Assembly (NCBI GenBank): GCA_035485475.1
Contig: DATHOA010000127.1
Span: forward strand, 1 to 47,242
Reading direction: 5' to 3'
Origin: DAIDKA01 sp035485475
GTDB lineage: Bacteria > Pseudomonadota > Gammaproteobacteria > Steroidobacterales > Steroidobacteraceae
DNA length: 47,242 bases
In this document: positions 27,359-36,989 of the stretch, piece by piece
Layout: every line of letters begins with the position of its first letter
Position numbering within the stretch: position 1 is the first letter of the stretch
Notes under the pieces: model-generated
Told to the model about the DNA's origin: nothing
Databases searched by the model: none
The model's input: the letters and a program-made list of their open reading frames with translations, nothing else
Made by a program: the position numbers and the translations under genes

Positions 27359-27875
27359 GAAACGGGAGCAGGTACTGGTAGATGTGGTCCATGGTCGGCA
27401 CACCACGAATTTCCGCCGCTTCCGTGCGTACATAGGTAAACCCACATTTCTGAAGCACCCGCAGGGAGGCGTAATTGCGGGTGTCCGCGGCCGCGCACAC
27501 CGCCTTGCCAGGACAATGTACCGCAAGCTCACCCAGCAGCCACTTCAGGGCAGCCGTGGCGATTCCCTTACCCCATGCCGACCGGATCAGTTTGTAGCCG
27601 ACCCAGACCGCACCGTCGGCAAATACCGTGGCCTGCAGCGTGCCGACCAGCTCCTGTGCCGGGGTTGCGCGGATTGCCCAGTTCATCCAGATCTGCTGGC
27701 TGTCCGCGGGCGCCCCGCCGTGAAACTCCGCAAACTCCCGGCGTAGGGCCTCCAGGGAGCCGGGCAGCTTCTCGGCGGTAAATTGCGTAACCTGCTCGTC
27801 GACAAAGCCGCTGTAAAGCCCGTCGGCGTGATGCTCGTCGAGGCACTCGAACGTCAAAGCGGGCGGATTCGCCAT
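27351..27875 (-). CDS. GNAT-family N-acetyltransferase
   Basis: This 174-residue protein belongs to the RimJ/RimL-like group. It has the acetyl-CoA loop region YKLIRSAWGKGIATAALKWLL and the NYASLRVLQKCGFTYV C-terminal motif. The acceptor is unknown. The ATG at 27875 gives MANPPALTFECL; longer in-frame starts would overlap the divergent ddl gene. The stop codon lies inside the ECF promoter, so the sigma operon is wedged behind this gene. Confidence 0.85.
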   Translation of the reverse strand: MANPPALTFECLDEHHADGLYSGFVDEQVTQFTAEKLPGSLEALRREFAEFHGGAPADSQQIWMNWAIRATPAQELVGTLQATVFADGAVWVGYKLIRSAWGKGIATAALKWLLGELAVHCPGKAVCAAADTRNYASLRVLQKCGFTYVRTEAAEIRGVPTMDHIYQYLLPFRE

Positions 27876-27961
27876 TTCCAGACCGTGATCGCAGTTGGCA
27901 TATTGTCGGCCCAAGCCCGGTGCCTTTTCCATCGCAATCCGGACCTGTACCATTCCCGGCA

Positions 27962-28963
27962 ATGCGAATTGCCGTTTTGTTTGGCGGTACCAGTGAGGAG
28001 CGCGACGTCTCGATCGCCAGCGCGGCACAGATCATTCCGGCACTGCGCGCATTGGGTCATGAAGTCCACGCCGTGGATACCGCCACCGGCCGACTGCAGC
28101 CGCCGGAAGAGCAGCGACTGCTGGCAAACCGAGTTGCCCCGGCACCTCCGTCCGATACTTCAATCGAACAAATGCGGGCCCGCGCCATCAGCCTGTCACC
28201 CGCACATTTCGATATCCGTGCCACCGATGTGGTGTTCCTTGCGCTTCACGGGGGTGCCGGCGAGGACGGCCGGATTCAAGCACTGCTGGATCTGGCAGGC
28301 ATGCCCTATACCGGCAGCAACCATATTGCCAGCGCCGCCGCCATGGACAAGGATCTCGCCAAACGGCTGTTCAGGAGCGCGGGAGTTCCCACGCCCGATT
28401 GGCTGATGGCGCCAGTGGGCGCCGCCGATGTCGATCAGGCTCTCGGCTGGCCGGTGGTCGTCAAGCCCAGCAAACAAGGATCGACCGTGGGCCTGACCGT
28501 GGTCCGCACCGCCAGCGAACTCGAGGGGGCCATTCGCACCGCGCGAAGGTTCGACGACGAAGTCATGGTCGAGAAATTCATTCCGGGTCGCGAGTTCACC
28601 GTGGGTATTCTCGATCAGCAGGCGCTGCCGGTCGGGGAGATCATTGTGCCCGGGGAAGTCTTCGACTATCAGTCCAAGTACCAGCAAGGCGGCGCCCGGG
28701 AGGTGTTTCCGGCGCAGATTCCCGCCGCCGAGACCGCGCAGCTGCAGGATCATGCGCTGCGCGCGCACCGGGCGCTGAAACTCGGCGCATACAGCCGCAT
28801 CGACTTCCGGCGTGACGCGGCCGGACATTTCTGGTGCCTGGAGGCCAACTCGCTCCCCGGCATGACCTCGACCAGCCTGCTGCCGCAGGCCGCCGCGGCC
28901 GCGGGCATCGACTTTCCGACCCTGCTGGAGCGCATCTGCAAAGGCGCCATCAAGCCGCGCTAG
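27962..28963 (+). CDS. ddl: D-alanine--D-alanine ligase
   Basis: This 333-residue ATP-grasp ligase has MRIAVLFGGTSEERDVSIAS at the start, LHGGAGEDGRIQ, VKPSKQGSTVGL, EKFIPGREFTVGIL and the metal-binding CLEANSLPGMTSTSL end. It makes D-Ala-D-Ala for peptidoglycan. It lies outside a division/wall cluster, so it may be a second copy in this genome. It is divergent from the GNAT gene and lies about 2 kb from the beta-lactamase. Confidence 0.95.
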   Translation: MRIAVLFGGTSEERDVSIASAAQIIPALRALGHEVHAVDTATGRLQPPEEQRLLANRVAPAPPSDTSIEQMRARAISLSPAHFDIRATDVVFLALHGGAGEDGRIQALLDLAGMPYTGSNHIASAAAMDKDLAKRLFRSAGVPTPDWLMAPVGAADVDQALGWPVVVKPSKQGSTVGLTVVRTASELEGAIRTARRFDDEVMVEKFIPGREFTVGILDQQALPVGEIIVPGEVFDYQSKYQQGGAREVFPAQIPAAETAQLQDHALRAHRALKLGAYSRIDFRRDAAGHFWCLEANSLPGMTSTSLLPQAAAAAGIDFPTLLERICKGAIKPR

Positions 28964-29038
28964 GCCGCAGACTTTCATTTTCCCGCGGGCAGTGGGAAGA
29001 TCGCGACGCGCCAAGGCAACATCCGAGGATTTCCAGTC

Positions 29039-29431
29039 ATGCGAAAATCCACCTTGCTTCTTGCGATGGCTATTGCGGTTTGTATGCTGGGAATGACCGC
29101 AGTGCTGGCGGATCAACCGACCAAGTCCATCACCCTTTTCGGAGATGATGCACTTGCCCGGCTGCAACAATCGAACCCGCGTCACTATGCGATAGCGCGA
29201 CGAATACTCGCTGCCGCCGATGAGATTTGTGCCGCGGCCAAGACGGACCTCATACCGGTCAAGTTCGATGATCACGAGGTCTTCTGCGCCAAGGGGATCT
29301 GGCTGACCAGCAATCCGCCGAAGCGCTACCTGCAGTTTCAGATCGAAGATACCGCCTACCGGGCACTCGTCGTAGCCCGCTCCACGGCTCCGAAGTTCGA
29401 CCGTGGCCCCCTCCGAGCCGTGCCACCCTAA
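29039..29431 (+). CDS. Small exported protein of unknown function
   Basis: This 130-residue protein has a clear signal peptide (MRKSTLLLAMAIAVCMLGMT, cut near VLADQ). The mature part has about 105 residues with two cysteines (EICAAAK and EVFCAKG) that could form a disulfide, and a predicted strand-rich end (YLQFQIEDTAYRALVVARS). I recognise no family. GAGGA nine bases upstream supports the start. It lies between ddl and creD on the same strand. Confidence 0.75.
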   Translation: MRKSTLLLAMAIAVCMLGMTAVLADQPTKSITLFGDDALARLQQSNPRHYAIARRILAAADEICAAAKTDLIPVKFDDHEVFCAKGIWLTSNPPKRYLQFQIEDTAYRALVVARSTAPKFDRGPLRAVPP

Positions 29432-29551
29432 GGAGCCAGTCGCCACGGCTGGCTGACGCGGCGGGCGCTTACTGCCATCTTTCGCCACCATTGCGCCATC
29501 GCCCCTTCACTTTGCCGCGCAAAGCTAGTCGCGGAAACTGGAGGCCACATC

Positions 29552-30883
29552 GTGAATAATTTGGGTAGTTCCCCGTCGGCAAAGGCTGCCATTCTGACCG
29601 CCATCGCCCTGCTGCTGCTGATCCCGCTTTCCTTGTTGGGAAGCCTGGTCTCGGAGCGCGTGAGCCAGCGCGATGCGGCCGTCACATCGGTGGCCCATGG
29701 CTGGGGCGACCGGCAATGGCTCAGCGGCCCCATCATCGCCATCCCGGTGACCACGGATGCGGATACGGATCGCGGTCGCGACTGGTATGTACTGCCGGAT
29801 AACCTGGACCTGACGGTCGATTTGCAGGTCCAGCAAGCGCCCCGTACCGTCGGAACCTATGCAGTGCCGGTCTACGTGGCGCGGGTCCATGCCAAAGGCG
29901 AATTCGATATTGCGCACGAGATCGCGCGCCTGAATCGCAGTGATCCCCGACTGCGGATTCACGTCGATCAGGCGCGGCTGCTGCTGCCGGTCAATGACCT
30001 GCGGGGACTGCGCGACCTGCACTCGGCGTCAAGCCAGTTCCAGAATTTCGAGCCGGCCGCAAACTTTCCCATTCCGACGCTTGCGGCCACGTTGACCGCG
30101 GGGACAGACCTCGCCGCGGGCCGACACGCCTTTGATCTGACCTTCGACGTCGCCGGCACCCAGTCGCTGCAGTTTCTGCCTTTGGCGCGGACCATGCAGG
30201 TGCACAGCCACGGCAACTGGCCCGACCCCGGATTCACGGATGGTTTTCTTCCCATCGAGCGTCGGATCAACGCCAACGGTTTCACCGCCAACTGGCAGAT
30301 ACTGAATTTCAATCGATCGTACGGGGATCGGTGGTTTCAGGACTCGGTTGGCGCCCCCACCATTCTGAACAGCGGTTTCGGGATCGAACTGGTGCAACCG
30401 GTCGACATCTACCAACGAAGCACCCGGGCCGTCAAATATGGCGGCCTGTTCGTCGCATTGAGTTTCATGACGCTGTTCCTGGTAGAGGCCCGGCAGCGCC
30501 GGTCCATTCACCCGATTCAGTACGGACTCATGGGACTGGCCCTGAGCGTGTTCTACCTGCTGCTGCTCGCACTTTCCGAGCACATCGGATTCGTCGGCGC
30601 GTACATCATTGCAACGATCGCGCTGTGCGCGCTCATGGGCCTTTATCTGGCCGGCGCGTTACGCAGTAGCGCGGCGGGTGCTACCGCCGGGGGCATATTC
30701 GCCGGTACCTATGCCCTGCTTTACCTGCTGGTGACCACCGAGAACTATGCGCTGCTCGCCGGTTCAATCGCGCTGTTTGCGTTGCTTTCAACGGTCATGC
30801 TTCTGACACGCAGGATGGACTGGTATGCCGAGGTTGGTCCGGCAACCGCCCACGTCGTCACGGTTTCACAAGGCGAGTCGTAG
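29552..30883 (+). CDS. creD: CreD-family inner-membrane protein
   Basis: This 443-residue protein has one N-terminal membrane helix (AILTAIALLLLIPLSLLGSLV), a large periplasmic domain starting VSERVSQRDAA, and about five C-terminal helices from GGLFVALSFMTLFLVE onward. This is the CreD arrangement. In several Gammaproteobacteria creD is induced by the CreBC system and affects envelope integrity and beta-lactam tolerance. No creBC genes are adjacent. The start is GTG with TGGAGG upstream. Its end overlaps the convergent FAD monooxygenase by 18 bp. Confidence 0.9.
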   Translation: MNNLGSSPSAKAAILTAIALLLLIPLSLLGSLVSERVSQRDAAVTSVAHGWGDRQWLSGPIIAIPVTTDADTDRGRDWYVLPDNLDLTVDLQVQQAPRTVGTYAVPVYVARVHAKGEFDIAHEIARLNRSDPRLRIHVDQARLLLPVNDLRGLRDLHSASSQFQNFEPAANFPIPTLAATLTAGTDLAAGRHAFDLTFDVAGTQSLQFLPLARTMQVHSHGNWPDPGFTDGFLPIERRINANGFTANWQILNFNRSYGDRWFQDSVGAPTILNSGFGIELVQPVDIYQRSTRAVKYGGLFVALSFMTLFLVEARQRRSIHPIQYGLMGLALSVFYLLLLALSEHIGFVGAYIIATIALCALMGLYLAGALRSSAAGATAGGIFAGTYALLYLLVTTENYALLAGSIALFALLSTVMLLTRRMDWYAEVGPATAHVVTVSQGES

Positions 30884-32386
30884 GTCGTGCTGCGCCAGAT
30901 AGCGTTCGATTTGCAGCGGATCCTGCTCCCTCATCGCCAGGGCCACGTAGCCGTCCGGCCGCACCAGGTACAGCGCATCCTTGGCGAATCCGGCGCGCGC
31001 GTGGGCAGGCTCCCACTCGAATGCGTGCACCACCACCCGGGTTTGGCACCACGCAGTCAGCCCGGCACTGACGCTGCCGTAAACGTGCAGCTGCCATTGT
31101 GGGCTCGTGAGCGTATCGAAGTTGTCGCCGTGCGAGGTCTTTGCCCACGGCAGGCGGTCGCCTGCGTGGATCCGGCCAGCCGACCCGCGGCTGATGGCAC
31201 TGGCACGGTATTCAATCACGAGCTGGGAGACCGCTCGGTACAGAAAGTTCCGCACCGCCTCGAGCTTGAATAGCGCGGGCACGACGATGGGTAGGATGCG
31301 CGTGCGAATGAAGCCCGCGGTGCGACCTTCATCCGTTGCCAGCGTGAAGCCACGGTCCGTCGTCGCAACCAGCTTGCGCGCGAAGGCCTGCCGTTCGGCC
31401 TGGTAGGTATCGAGGAGCGAATCAGCCGCATGGCCAGCCAGGACGCTTTGCAACTTCCAGGCGAGATTGATCGCATCCCCGATCCCGGTATTCATCCCCT
31501 GGCCACCCGCCGGACTATGGATATGGGCGGCATCGCCCAGCAGGAAGATGCGCCCCTGTCGGAACCGGTCGGCGACCCGATGATGTACGTGGTAGGTCGA
31601 GAACCAGTTGACCGTCCGAATCTGCACCTTCATCTGTTCGATGGCGCGGGCGCTCACATCTTCGAACTTCAGGCTCTGCGGATGCGCAGCGCGGTCGCCG
31701 CGGACCGTCCCGATCAGTCGTGCCCGCCCCTCACCTTTGAGCGGGAACACGGCCAGGAAGTCGGCCTCGTCCAGACCGACATGCAGCTCGCCATCGAGCG
31801 CCGGTCCCGTGGCGTCGACATCTGCCACGTAGAACAGCTGATCGTAGGTGCCGCCGGGGAATTGCGCGCCGATGCCCTGCCGGACGCCCGAGCGCGCGCC
31901 ATCGCAACCGGCGAGATAGAGGGCCTCGCACGCCTCTTCCTGGCCATCGGGCCCACGCAGGGTTGCGCCGACACGCTCTGGCGCGGCACTGAAGCGCAGC
32001 AACTCGGTGTTGCGTTCGACCGTCACGCCGGCCGCGGCGAGGCGCTCGATGAGCAGAAGTTCGTGCTGGTCCTGCGGGAAAACGAATGGCCCATAGGGCG
32101 AGAGGTTCCCGGCAATAGTCGCAAACGGAACACGCGCCGCCCGTTTGCCGCGCGCCCACAGATTGAGGCCCGGAACCCGGTGTCCGCGCTGCAGAACGGA
32201 GTCAGTCAGATCCAGTTGCCGATACAGTTCAAGCGTTCGCGCCTGCACGGCCAGCGCGCGCGAAGTGGTCCCGGGCGCGGCGGTTTTGTCGATCAGGCGC
32301 ACGGTGACGCCCATCCTCGTGAGCCACAGTGCCAACACCAGGCCGGTGGGTCCGGCACCGATGATCAGCACATCGCTGCGCTTCAT
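30866..32386 (-). CDS. FAD-dependent aromatic-ring monooxygenase
   Basis: This 506-residue flavoprotein of the PheA/TfdB group has the FAD fold GAGPTGLVLALWL, the DG motif AGCDGARSGVRQ and the GD motif IFLLGDAAHIHSPAGGQGMN. A C-terminal thioredoxin-like region ends in LYLVRPDGYVALAMRE. It likely hydroxylates a phenolic compound with NAD(P)H and O2; the substrate is unknown. It overlaps the tannase-family gene by 4 nt (ATGA), so the two likely act in one route, ester cleavage then ring hydroxylation. Confidence 0.92.
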   Translation of the reverse strand: MKRSDVLIIGAGPTGLVLALWLTRMGVTVRLIDKTAAPGTTSRALAVQARTLELYRQLDLTDSVLQRGHRVPGLNLWARGKRAARVPFATIAGNLSPYGPFVFPQDQHELLLIERLAAAGVTVERNTELLRFSAAPERVGATLRGPDGQEEACEALYLAGCDGARSGVRQGIGAQFPGGTYDQLFYVADVDATGPALDGELHVGLDEADFLAVFPLKGEGRARLIGTVRGDRAAHPQSLKFEDVSARAIEQMKVQIRTVNWFSTYHVHHRVADRFRQGRIFLLGDAAHIHSPAGGQGMNTGIGDAINLAWKLQSVLAGHAADSLLDTYQAERQAFARKLVATTDRGFTLATDEGRTAGFIRTRILPIVVPALFKLEAVRNFLYRAVSQLVIEYRASAISRGSAGRIHAGDRLPWAKTSHGDNFDTLTSPQWQLHVYGSVSAGLTAWCQTRVVVHAFEWEPAHARAGFAKDALYLVRPDGYVALAMREQDPLQIERYLAQHDLRLAL

Positions 32387-33882
32387 CGGTGCGGGGCACC
32401 GCAGGTGAAGTTCGCAGCATCATCGATGCTGCCGCTGCCGTTGTAACGCGCGACCTGCGGATAGGCACACAGGGGTCGGGTGCGATCGACCTTGCCCTGC
32501 GCATGATGTGCCGCGACCATCCGCTCTGGCGCCTCACCCTGCTCAACCCAGCGCTCGAGGGCGCCGAGGCTGTCAAAACTGTCCGGACCCTCGCCGCCCG
32601 CGCAATGCGCCATTCCCGGAGCCATGAACAGTCTGACCCAGTTGCCGGCCTGTTCAGGGTCTGAGCTCAGTTCGCGCGCCGACCGATAGAACTCGAGGGT
32701 GGATCCCGGGGCGACCTGCTGGTCCGCCCAGCCGTGGTACAACAACAGCTTGCCGCCGTGTTTCACGAACGGGCCCAGGTGCGGATCCATCTCATCGAGA
32801 TCGCGGTCGACGGCCGCGGCCCGTGCTGCGTCACGATCCAGATCGAACGTGTGCCAGTCCCAGTTCGGATCCTGATAGACCACATAGCGGTATTCATCCA
32901 GGAACAGGTCCGCGGGAGCGGGCCCGGCGGCCATACGACCCCAGCGCAGCTCCGTACCGGGTTCAAGCGGCGGAAACAGCACGGCGCCGGTCTTCGCTGT
33001 TGCCGGGCTGATCATGGTCCGGGCGGTTTGGACCTGCCGGGCGGTCAGACAATCCGGGCCGTCCTGCGCCTTGCACTGCAGGACCGTGAAGTCCACGTGG
33101 CAGTTCTCCGGCTCATCAATCAAACCGTCCTTCAAACCATCGTTTGCATCACAGGCCGCCAGAACGGCATCGTGAATCATCGGGTACTTGCTGGGCGGGA
33201 TGTAGGCCGCCGGGTCCTTCAGTGCTTCACCCGCCAGCCACAGTGCCCAGGCATTGCGACGTATGTTGGCCGGATCACCGGCAATGACGCCGTCGAACTC
33301 ATCCGGGTAACGATACGCCTGGATCAGGCCTTCGCGTCCGCCACCGGAACAGCCCTGCCAGTAAGAATGGCTGGGCGCGCGCGCGTAGCGCGCCTTGATC
33401 AGGGCTTTGGCCTCGAGTGTCGTCTCGTGCTGCGCGCGATACGCGAAGTCGATGAACTTCTGCGGATGACCCAAGATGAAGCTGGCGCCGGAAGTCCTGT
33501 GCCCGTCATCGGTGGCGCCGACGGCATACCCGCGCCGCAAGGCCGTCGCCAGGCCCTGGTAGTCAATGGCACCGCCCCAGCCGCCACTGCCGACCATCAA
33601 CAGCTTGTTATTCCAATTCTGCGGCAGCCAGATCTCCGCCCCGATCTCGGAGTCAGAACTCGGATGCAGGCTGACGACCACGCGGCAGAACGCCGGCAGT
33701 TCCTGCATCGGGCGCGGCGCATCGGGCGGTGTGAAGCTGCCGCTCGCAACGGTCCGGGCCAAAACCACCTGCGCCTTGGCGGAGGTGAGGGAGACCAGAG
33801 CCTCGCAGCCGGCGGCCTGCACGCCGGAAGCCCAAAGCACCAGCGCGACGCCGCTGGTCAGCAACGGCAATCGCAGTTTCAT
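32383..33882 (-). CDS. Tannase/feruloyl esterase family protein
   Basis: This secreted alpha/beta hydrolase of 499 residues has a signal peptide ending near GVQAAGC. It carries the CS-D-HC motif of the family: Cys-Ser in WQGCSGGGREG, Asp in LLYHGWADQQVAPG, and His-Cys in MAPGMAHCAGG. Family members cleave gallate or hydroxycinnamate esters. Paired cysteines and the acidic calcium-like loop region are present in the lid. I start at ATG 33882 (MKLRLPLL); ATG 33894 is an in-frame option. It heads the pair with the FAD monooxygenase. Confidence 0.9.
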   Translation of the reverse strand: MKLRLPLLTSGVALVLWASGVQAAGCEALVSLTSAKAQVVLARTVASGSFTPPDAPRPMQELPAFCRVVVSLHPSSDSEIGAEIWLPQNWNNKLLMVGSGGWGGAIDYQGLATALRRGYAVGATDDGHRTSGASFILGHPQKFIDFAYRAQHETTLEAKALIKARYARAPSHSYWQGCSGGGREGLIQAYRYPDEFDGVIAGDPANIRRNAWALWLAGEALKDPAAYIPPSKYPMIHDAVLAACDANDGLKDGLIDEPENCHVDFTVLQCKAQDGPDCLTARQVQTARTMISPATAKTGAVLFPPLEPGTELRWGRMAAGPAPADLFLDEYRYVVYQDPNWDWHTFDLDRDAARAAAVDRDLDEMDPHLGPFVKHGGKLLLYHGWADQQVAPGSTLEFYRSARELSSDPEQAGNWVRLFMAPGMAHCAGGEGPDSFDSLGALERWVEQGEAPERMVAAHHAQGKVDRTRPLCAYPQVARYNGSGSIDDAANFTCGAPHR

Positions 33883-33920
33883 AAACGCGACCATCACTTA
33901 ATGTAAACCATCGGGCCAAC

Positions 33921-36900
33921 CTACAGCGACAGCAGACTGGCATTGCCCCCCAGGGCCGCCGTATTGATCGTCAAGGTCTGCTCAGTCATAAAGCGCTGCA
34001 GATAGTGGGGTCCACCGGCCTTCGGACCCGTACCGGACAGGCCACAGCCCCCGAACGGCTGCACGCCGACGACGGCGCCGATCATGTTGCGGTTCACATA
34101 GACGTTCCCGACCTTCACACGGTCCGCGATGGCAAGCGCCGCGCTGTCGATGCGGGTGTGAATGCCCAGCGTGAGGCCATAGCCGACACGATTGATCTGC
34201 TCGAGAATCGCATCCAGATCGTTGGCCTGGTACCTGACAACGTGCAGTACCGGCCCGAAGACTTCGCGCTCCACCGCGGCAAGGCTTGGGACCTCAACCG
34301 CCAAGGGTGCAAATAAGCGCTCGGTGTCAGCCACGGCAGGCAGTGGCGCGCGATGCTGCCAGCGTGCGCCACGGGTGACTTTCAGCGCGTAGTCTTCCAG
34401 GACCTGGAGGGCCTCCCTGTCGATGACCGGTCCGATGTCGGTATCCAGCCGCCATGGGGCTCCGAGCCGCAGTTCATCCATCTGTCCTGCGAGCAACTCC
34501 AGCACCCGCGGGGCAATCTCCTCCTGCAGCACCAGTATGCGCAGCGCCGAACAGCGCTGGCCCGCGCTGTTGAAGGCGGAGGCGACGCTGTCCAGCACGA
34601 CCTGCTCCGGCAATGCCGAGCTGTCGACGATCATCACATTGATGCCGCCGGTCTCCGCGATGAGAGTGGCGATGGCGCCTTCTCTGGCGGCCAGATGCCG
34701 TTCGATGCGGCGGGCCGTCTGGGTCGAGCCGGTGAACACCACCCCGCAGACGCGCGCATCATCGGTCAGTGCCTCCCCGGTTTCGGGGCCGCCGGGCAGC
34801 AGATGCAGCACTTCGGGTGGCACGCCCGCCCGATGCAGCAACTGCACGGCCAGTGCCGCCGTCAACGGCGTCTGCTCAGCCGGCTTCGCAACCACGGCGT
34901 TGCCGGTCACCAGGGCTGCACTGACCTGCCCGGTGAAGATCGACACCGGGAAGTTCCAGGGGCTGATGCAGGCAAAGACCCCACGACCGCGCACGCGTAG
35001 CGTATTGCGCTCGCCGGTCGGACCCGCAAGCAGCACCGGAGCACCCAGGATCCGCGCCTGCGCCGCGTAGTAGCGCAGAAAGTCGATGGCTTCGCGCACC
35101 TCGGAGGCGCTGTCGGGCACCGTACGACCGGCCTCCAGGACGCAGCGCGCAATCAGTTCCGCGCGGTGAACTTCAAACAGGTCCGCGGCACGCTCGAGTA
35201 TGCCGGCGCGCTGCTCGCTGCTGCGGGAACTCCAGGCTGCCTGGGCGTCGGTGGCCTGCGTCAGCGCGTGATTCACATCCTGCAACGCGGCCGCAGCGAT
35301 CGGCGCGATCTGGGGCGCTGCCGCCCGGCACTCATCCAGCAGTGTGCGCAGTTCGGCGCCGTCGGCAAAATTCACGCCCCGTGAATTGAGTCGCTGCGAA
35401 CCGAACAATTGTGCCGGCAGTGCGATGCGCGGCTCGGCCGCCGGCTGGGTGCGGTCCGCCTCGGCAACCGGGTCCGTGACGATCTGCTGCGCCGGCAAGC
35501 GTTCATCCACGATCCGGTTCACGAAGGAAGTGTTGGCGCCGTTTTCCAGAAGACGGCGCACCAGGTAGGGCAACAGGTCCTCATGCGGACCCACCGGTGC
35601 ATACACTCGACAGATGTGCTCACCGATGATCTGTTCGTACAGCGCCTCGCCCATGCCGTGCAGGCGCTGAAATTCAAAGCGATCAGCGGGCACCCCGGAC
35701 ATCGCCTGCAACACATAGGCCACGGTGTGGGCGTTGTGGGTGGCGAATTGCGGATAGATGACATCGACATGCCGCGCCAGCAGACGTGCGCACGCCAGGT
35801 AGGAAACGTCGGTATTCATCTTGCGGGTGAAAACCGGGAATCCGGCCAGGCCGCGCTCCTGCGCCCGCTTGATTTCGCTGTCCCAGTAGGCACCCTTCAC
35901 CAGGCGCACCGTAATCTGGCGTTGCAACGCGCCCGCGCGCTGAATCAGCCATTGCAGCACCCCATAGGCACGTTTCTGATATGCCTGGACGGCCACACCG
36001 AAGTCGGCGTACCCCTGCGTCAGTTCGCTGCTCAGCACCAGGTCCACCAGCTGGAGCGACAACTCCAGGCGCTCGGCCTCCTCCGCGTCCACGGTGAGCG
36101 CAATCCCTGCGGTGCGCGCCTGGCTGACCAGCTGCAGCAATATCGGCGCCAGCTCGCGCAATACCCGATCGCGTTGCAGGTATTCATAGCGCGGGTGCAA
36201 TGCCGAGAGTTTGACCGAGATGCCGGGGCCGGCGCGGCCGGGTTGCGCCTGCCGCACATGGCGTCCCAGCGCATCGATCGCGTCGCGATACTTATCAAAG
36301 TACCGGCGCGCGTCCACGGCGGTGATGGCCGCCTCTCCGAGCATGTCGAACGAGTACGCGTAGTGCCGCTCGTTGCCGCCGGTCGTGCGCTGCAGAGCCG
36401 CGTTGATGTCACGCCCCATCACGAATTGATGGCCCAGCACCCGCATCGCCTGGCGCAGCGCGGCGCGCGCCACCGGTTCGCTCAGGCGCGTGGCGAGGCG
36501 CCCGAACCAGCCCCGCAGGGAACCGATCTCGCCGCGATCCAGTTCGACCAGCCGGCCGGTCAGCATCAGACCCCAGGTCGAGGCATTGACGAGCAGCGAA
36601 TCACTGTCCCCCAGATGCCGCTCCCAATCCCCTTCGGCGAGCTTGTCAGCGATCAACCGGTCCGCAGTGTGCGCATCGGGGATGCGCAGCAGCGCCTCCG
36701 CCAGGCACATCAGCACCACGCCCTCCGGAGAGGCCAGATGGTATTGCTGCAGCAGGGAATCAAGACTGCTGCCGCGCGAACGCGCGGCGCGAACGCCCAA
36801 CACGAGCTGCAACGCCCGCTCCTGCACGGCCTCGCGTTGGCCCTGCGGCAGCCGCGCGAGATCGCAAAGACGGCGCAGGGCGTCCTCTTCGGGAGCCAGG

Positions 36901-36989
36901 AACTGCGGGTTCAAGGCAGCGCCCACCGCGGAGTCCAGGGCCTCCGTGGCAGCAAAGAAGCGCGGGTCAACCGACCGCGGAGCGTCCAT
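33921..36989 (-). CDS. putA: Bifunctional proline dehydrogenase / P5C dehydrogenase (PutA)
   Basis: This 1022-residue protein oxidises proline to glutamate. The proline dehydrogenase barrel covers about residues 150-480 (LVKGAYWDSEIKRAQERG, YPQFATHNAHT, EFQRLHGMGE). The aldehyde dehydrogenase covers about 510-1010 (SPWNFPVSIFTGQ, LIAETGGIN, catalytic Cys in NSAGQRCSALR). It lacks the N-terminal ribbon-helix-helix of E. coli PutA, so it should not repress its own gene. At this length it is a minimal type A PutA. The start overlaps the yhhQ end by 23 nt and has no clear ribosome-binding site. Confidence 0.96.
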   Translation of the reverse strand: MDAPRSVDPRFFAATEALDSAVGAALNPQFLAPEEDALRRLCDLARLPQGQREAVQERALQLVLGVRAARSRGSSLDSLLQQYHLASPEGVVLMCLAEALLRIPDAHTADRLIADKLAEGDWERHLGDSDSLLVNASTWGLMLTGRLVELDRGEIGSLRGWFGRLATRLSEPVARAALRQAMRVLGHQFVMGRDINAALQRTTGGNERHYAYSFDMLGEAAITAVDARRYFDKYRDAIDALGRHVRQAQPGRAGPGISVKLSALHPRYEYLQRDRVLRELAPILLQLVSQARTAGIALTVDAEEAERLELSLQLVDLVLSSELTQGYADFGVAVQAYQKRAYGVLQWLIQRAGALQRQITVRLVKGAYWDSEIKRAQERGLAGFPVFTRKMNTDVSYLACARLLARHVDVIYPQFATHNAHTVAYVLQAMSGVPADRFEFQRLHGMGEALYEQIIGEHICRVYAPVGPHEDLLPYLVRRLLENGANTSFVNRIVDERLPAQQIVTDPVAEADRTQPAAEPRIALPAQLFGSQRLNSRGVNFADGAELRTLLDECRAAAPQIAPIAAAALQDVNHALTQATDAQAAWSSRSSEQRAGILERAADLFEVHRAELIARCVLEAGRTVPDSASEVREAIDFLRYYAAQARILGAPVLLAGPTGERNTLRVRGRGVFACISPWNFPVSIFTGQVSAALVTGNAVVAKPAEQTPLTAALAVQLLHRAGVPPEVLHLLPGGPETGEALTDDARVCGVVFTGSTQTARRIERHLAAREGAIATLIAETGGINVMIVDSSALPEQVVLDSVASAFNSAGQRCSALRILVLQEEIAPRVLELLAGQMDELRLGAPWRLDTDIGPVIDREALQVLEDYALKVTRGARWQHRAPLPAVADTERLFAPLAVEVPSLAAVEREVFGPVLHVVRYQANDLDAILEQINRVGYGLTLGIHTRIDSAALAIADRVKVGNVYVNRNMIGAVVGVQPFGGCGLSGTGPKAGGPHYLQRFMTEQTLTINTAALGGNASLLSL

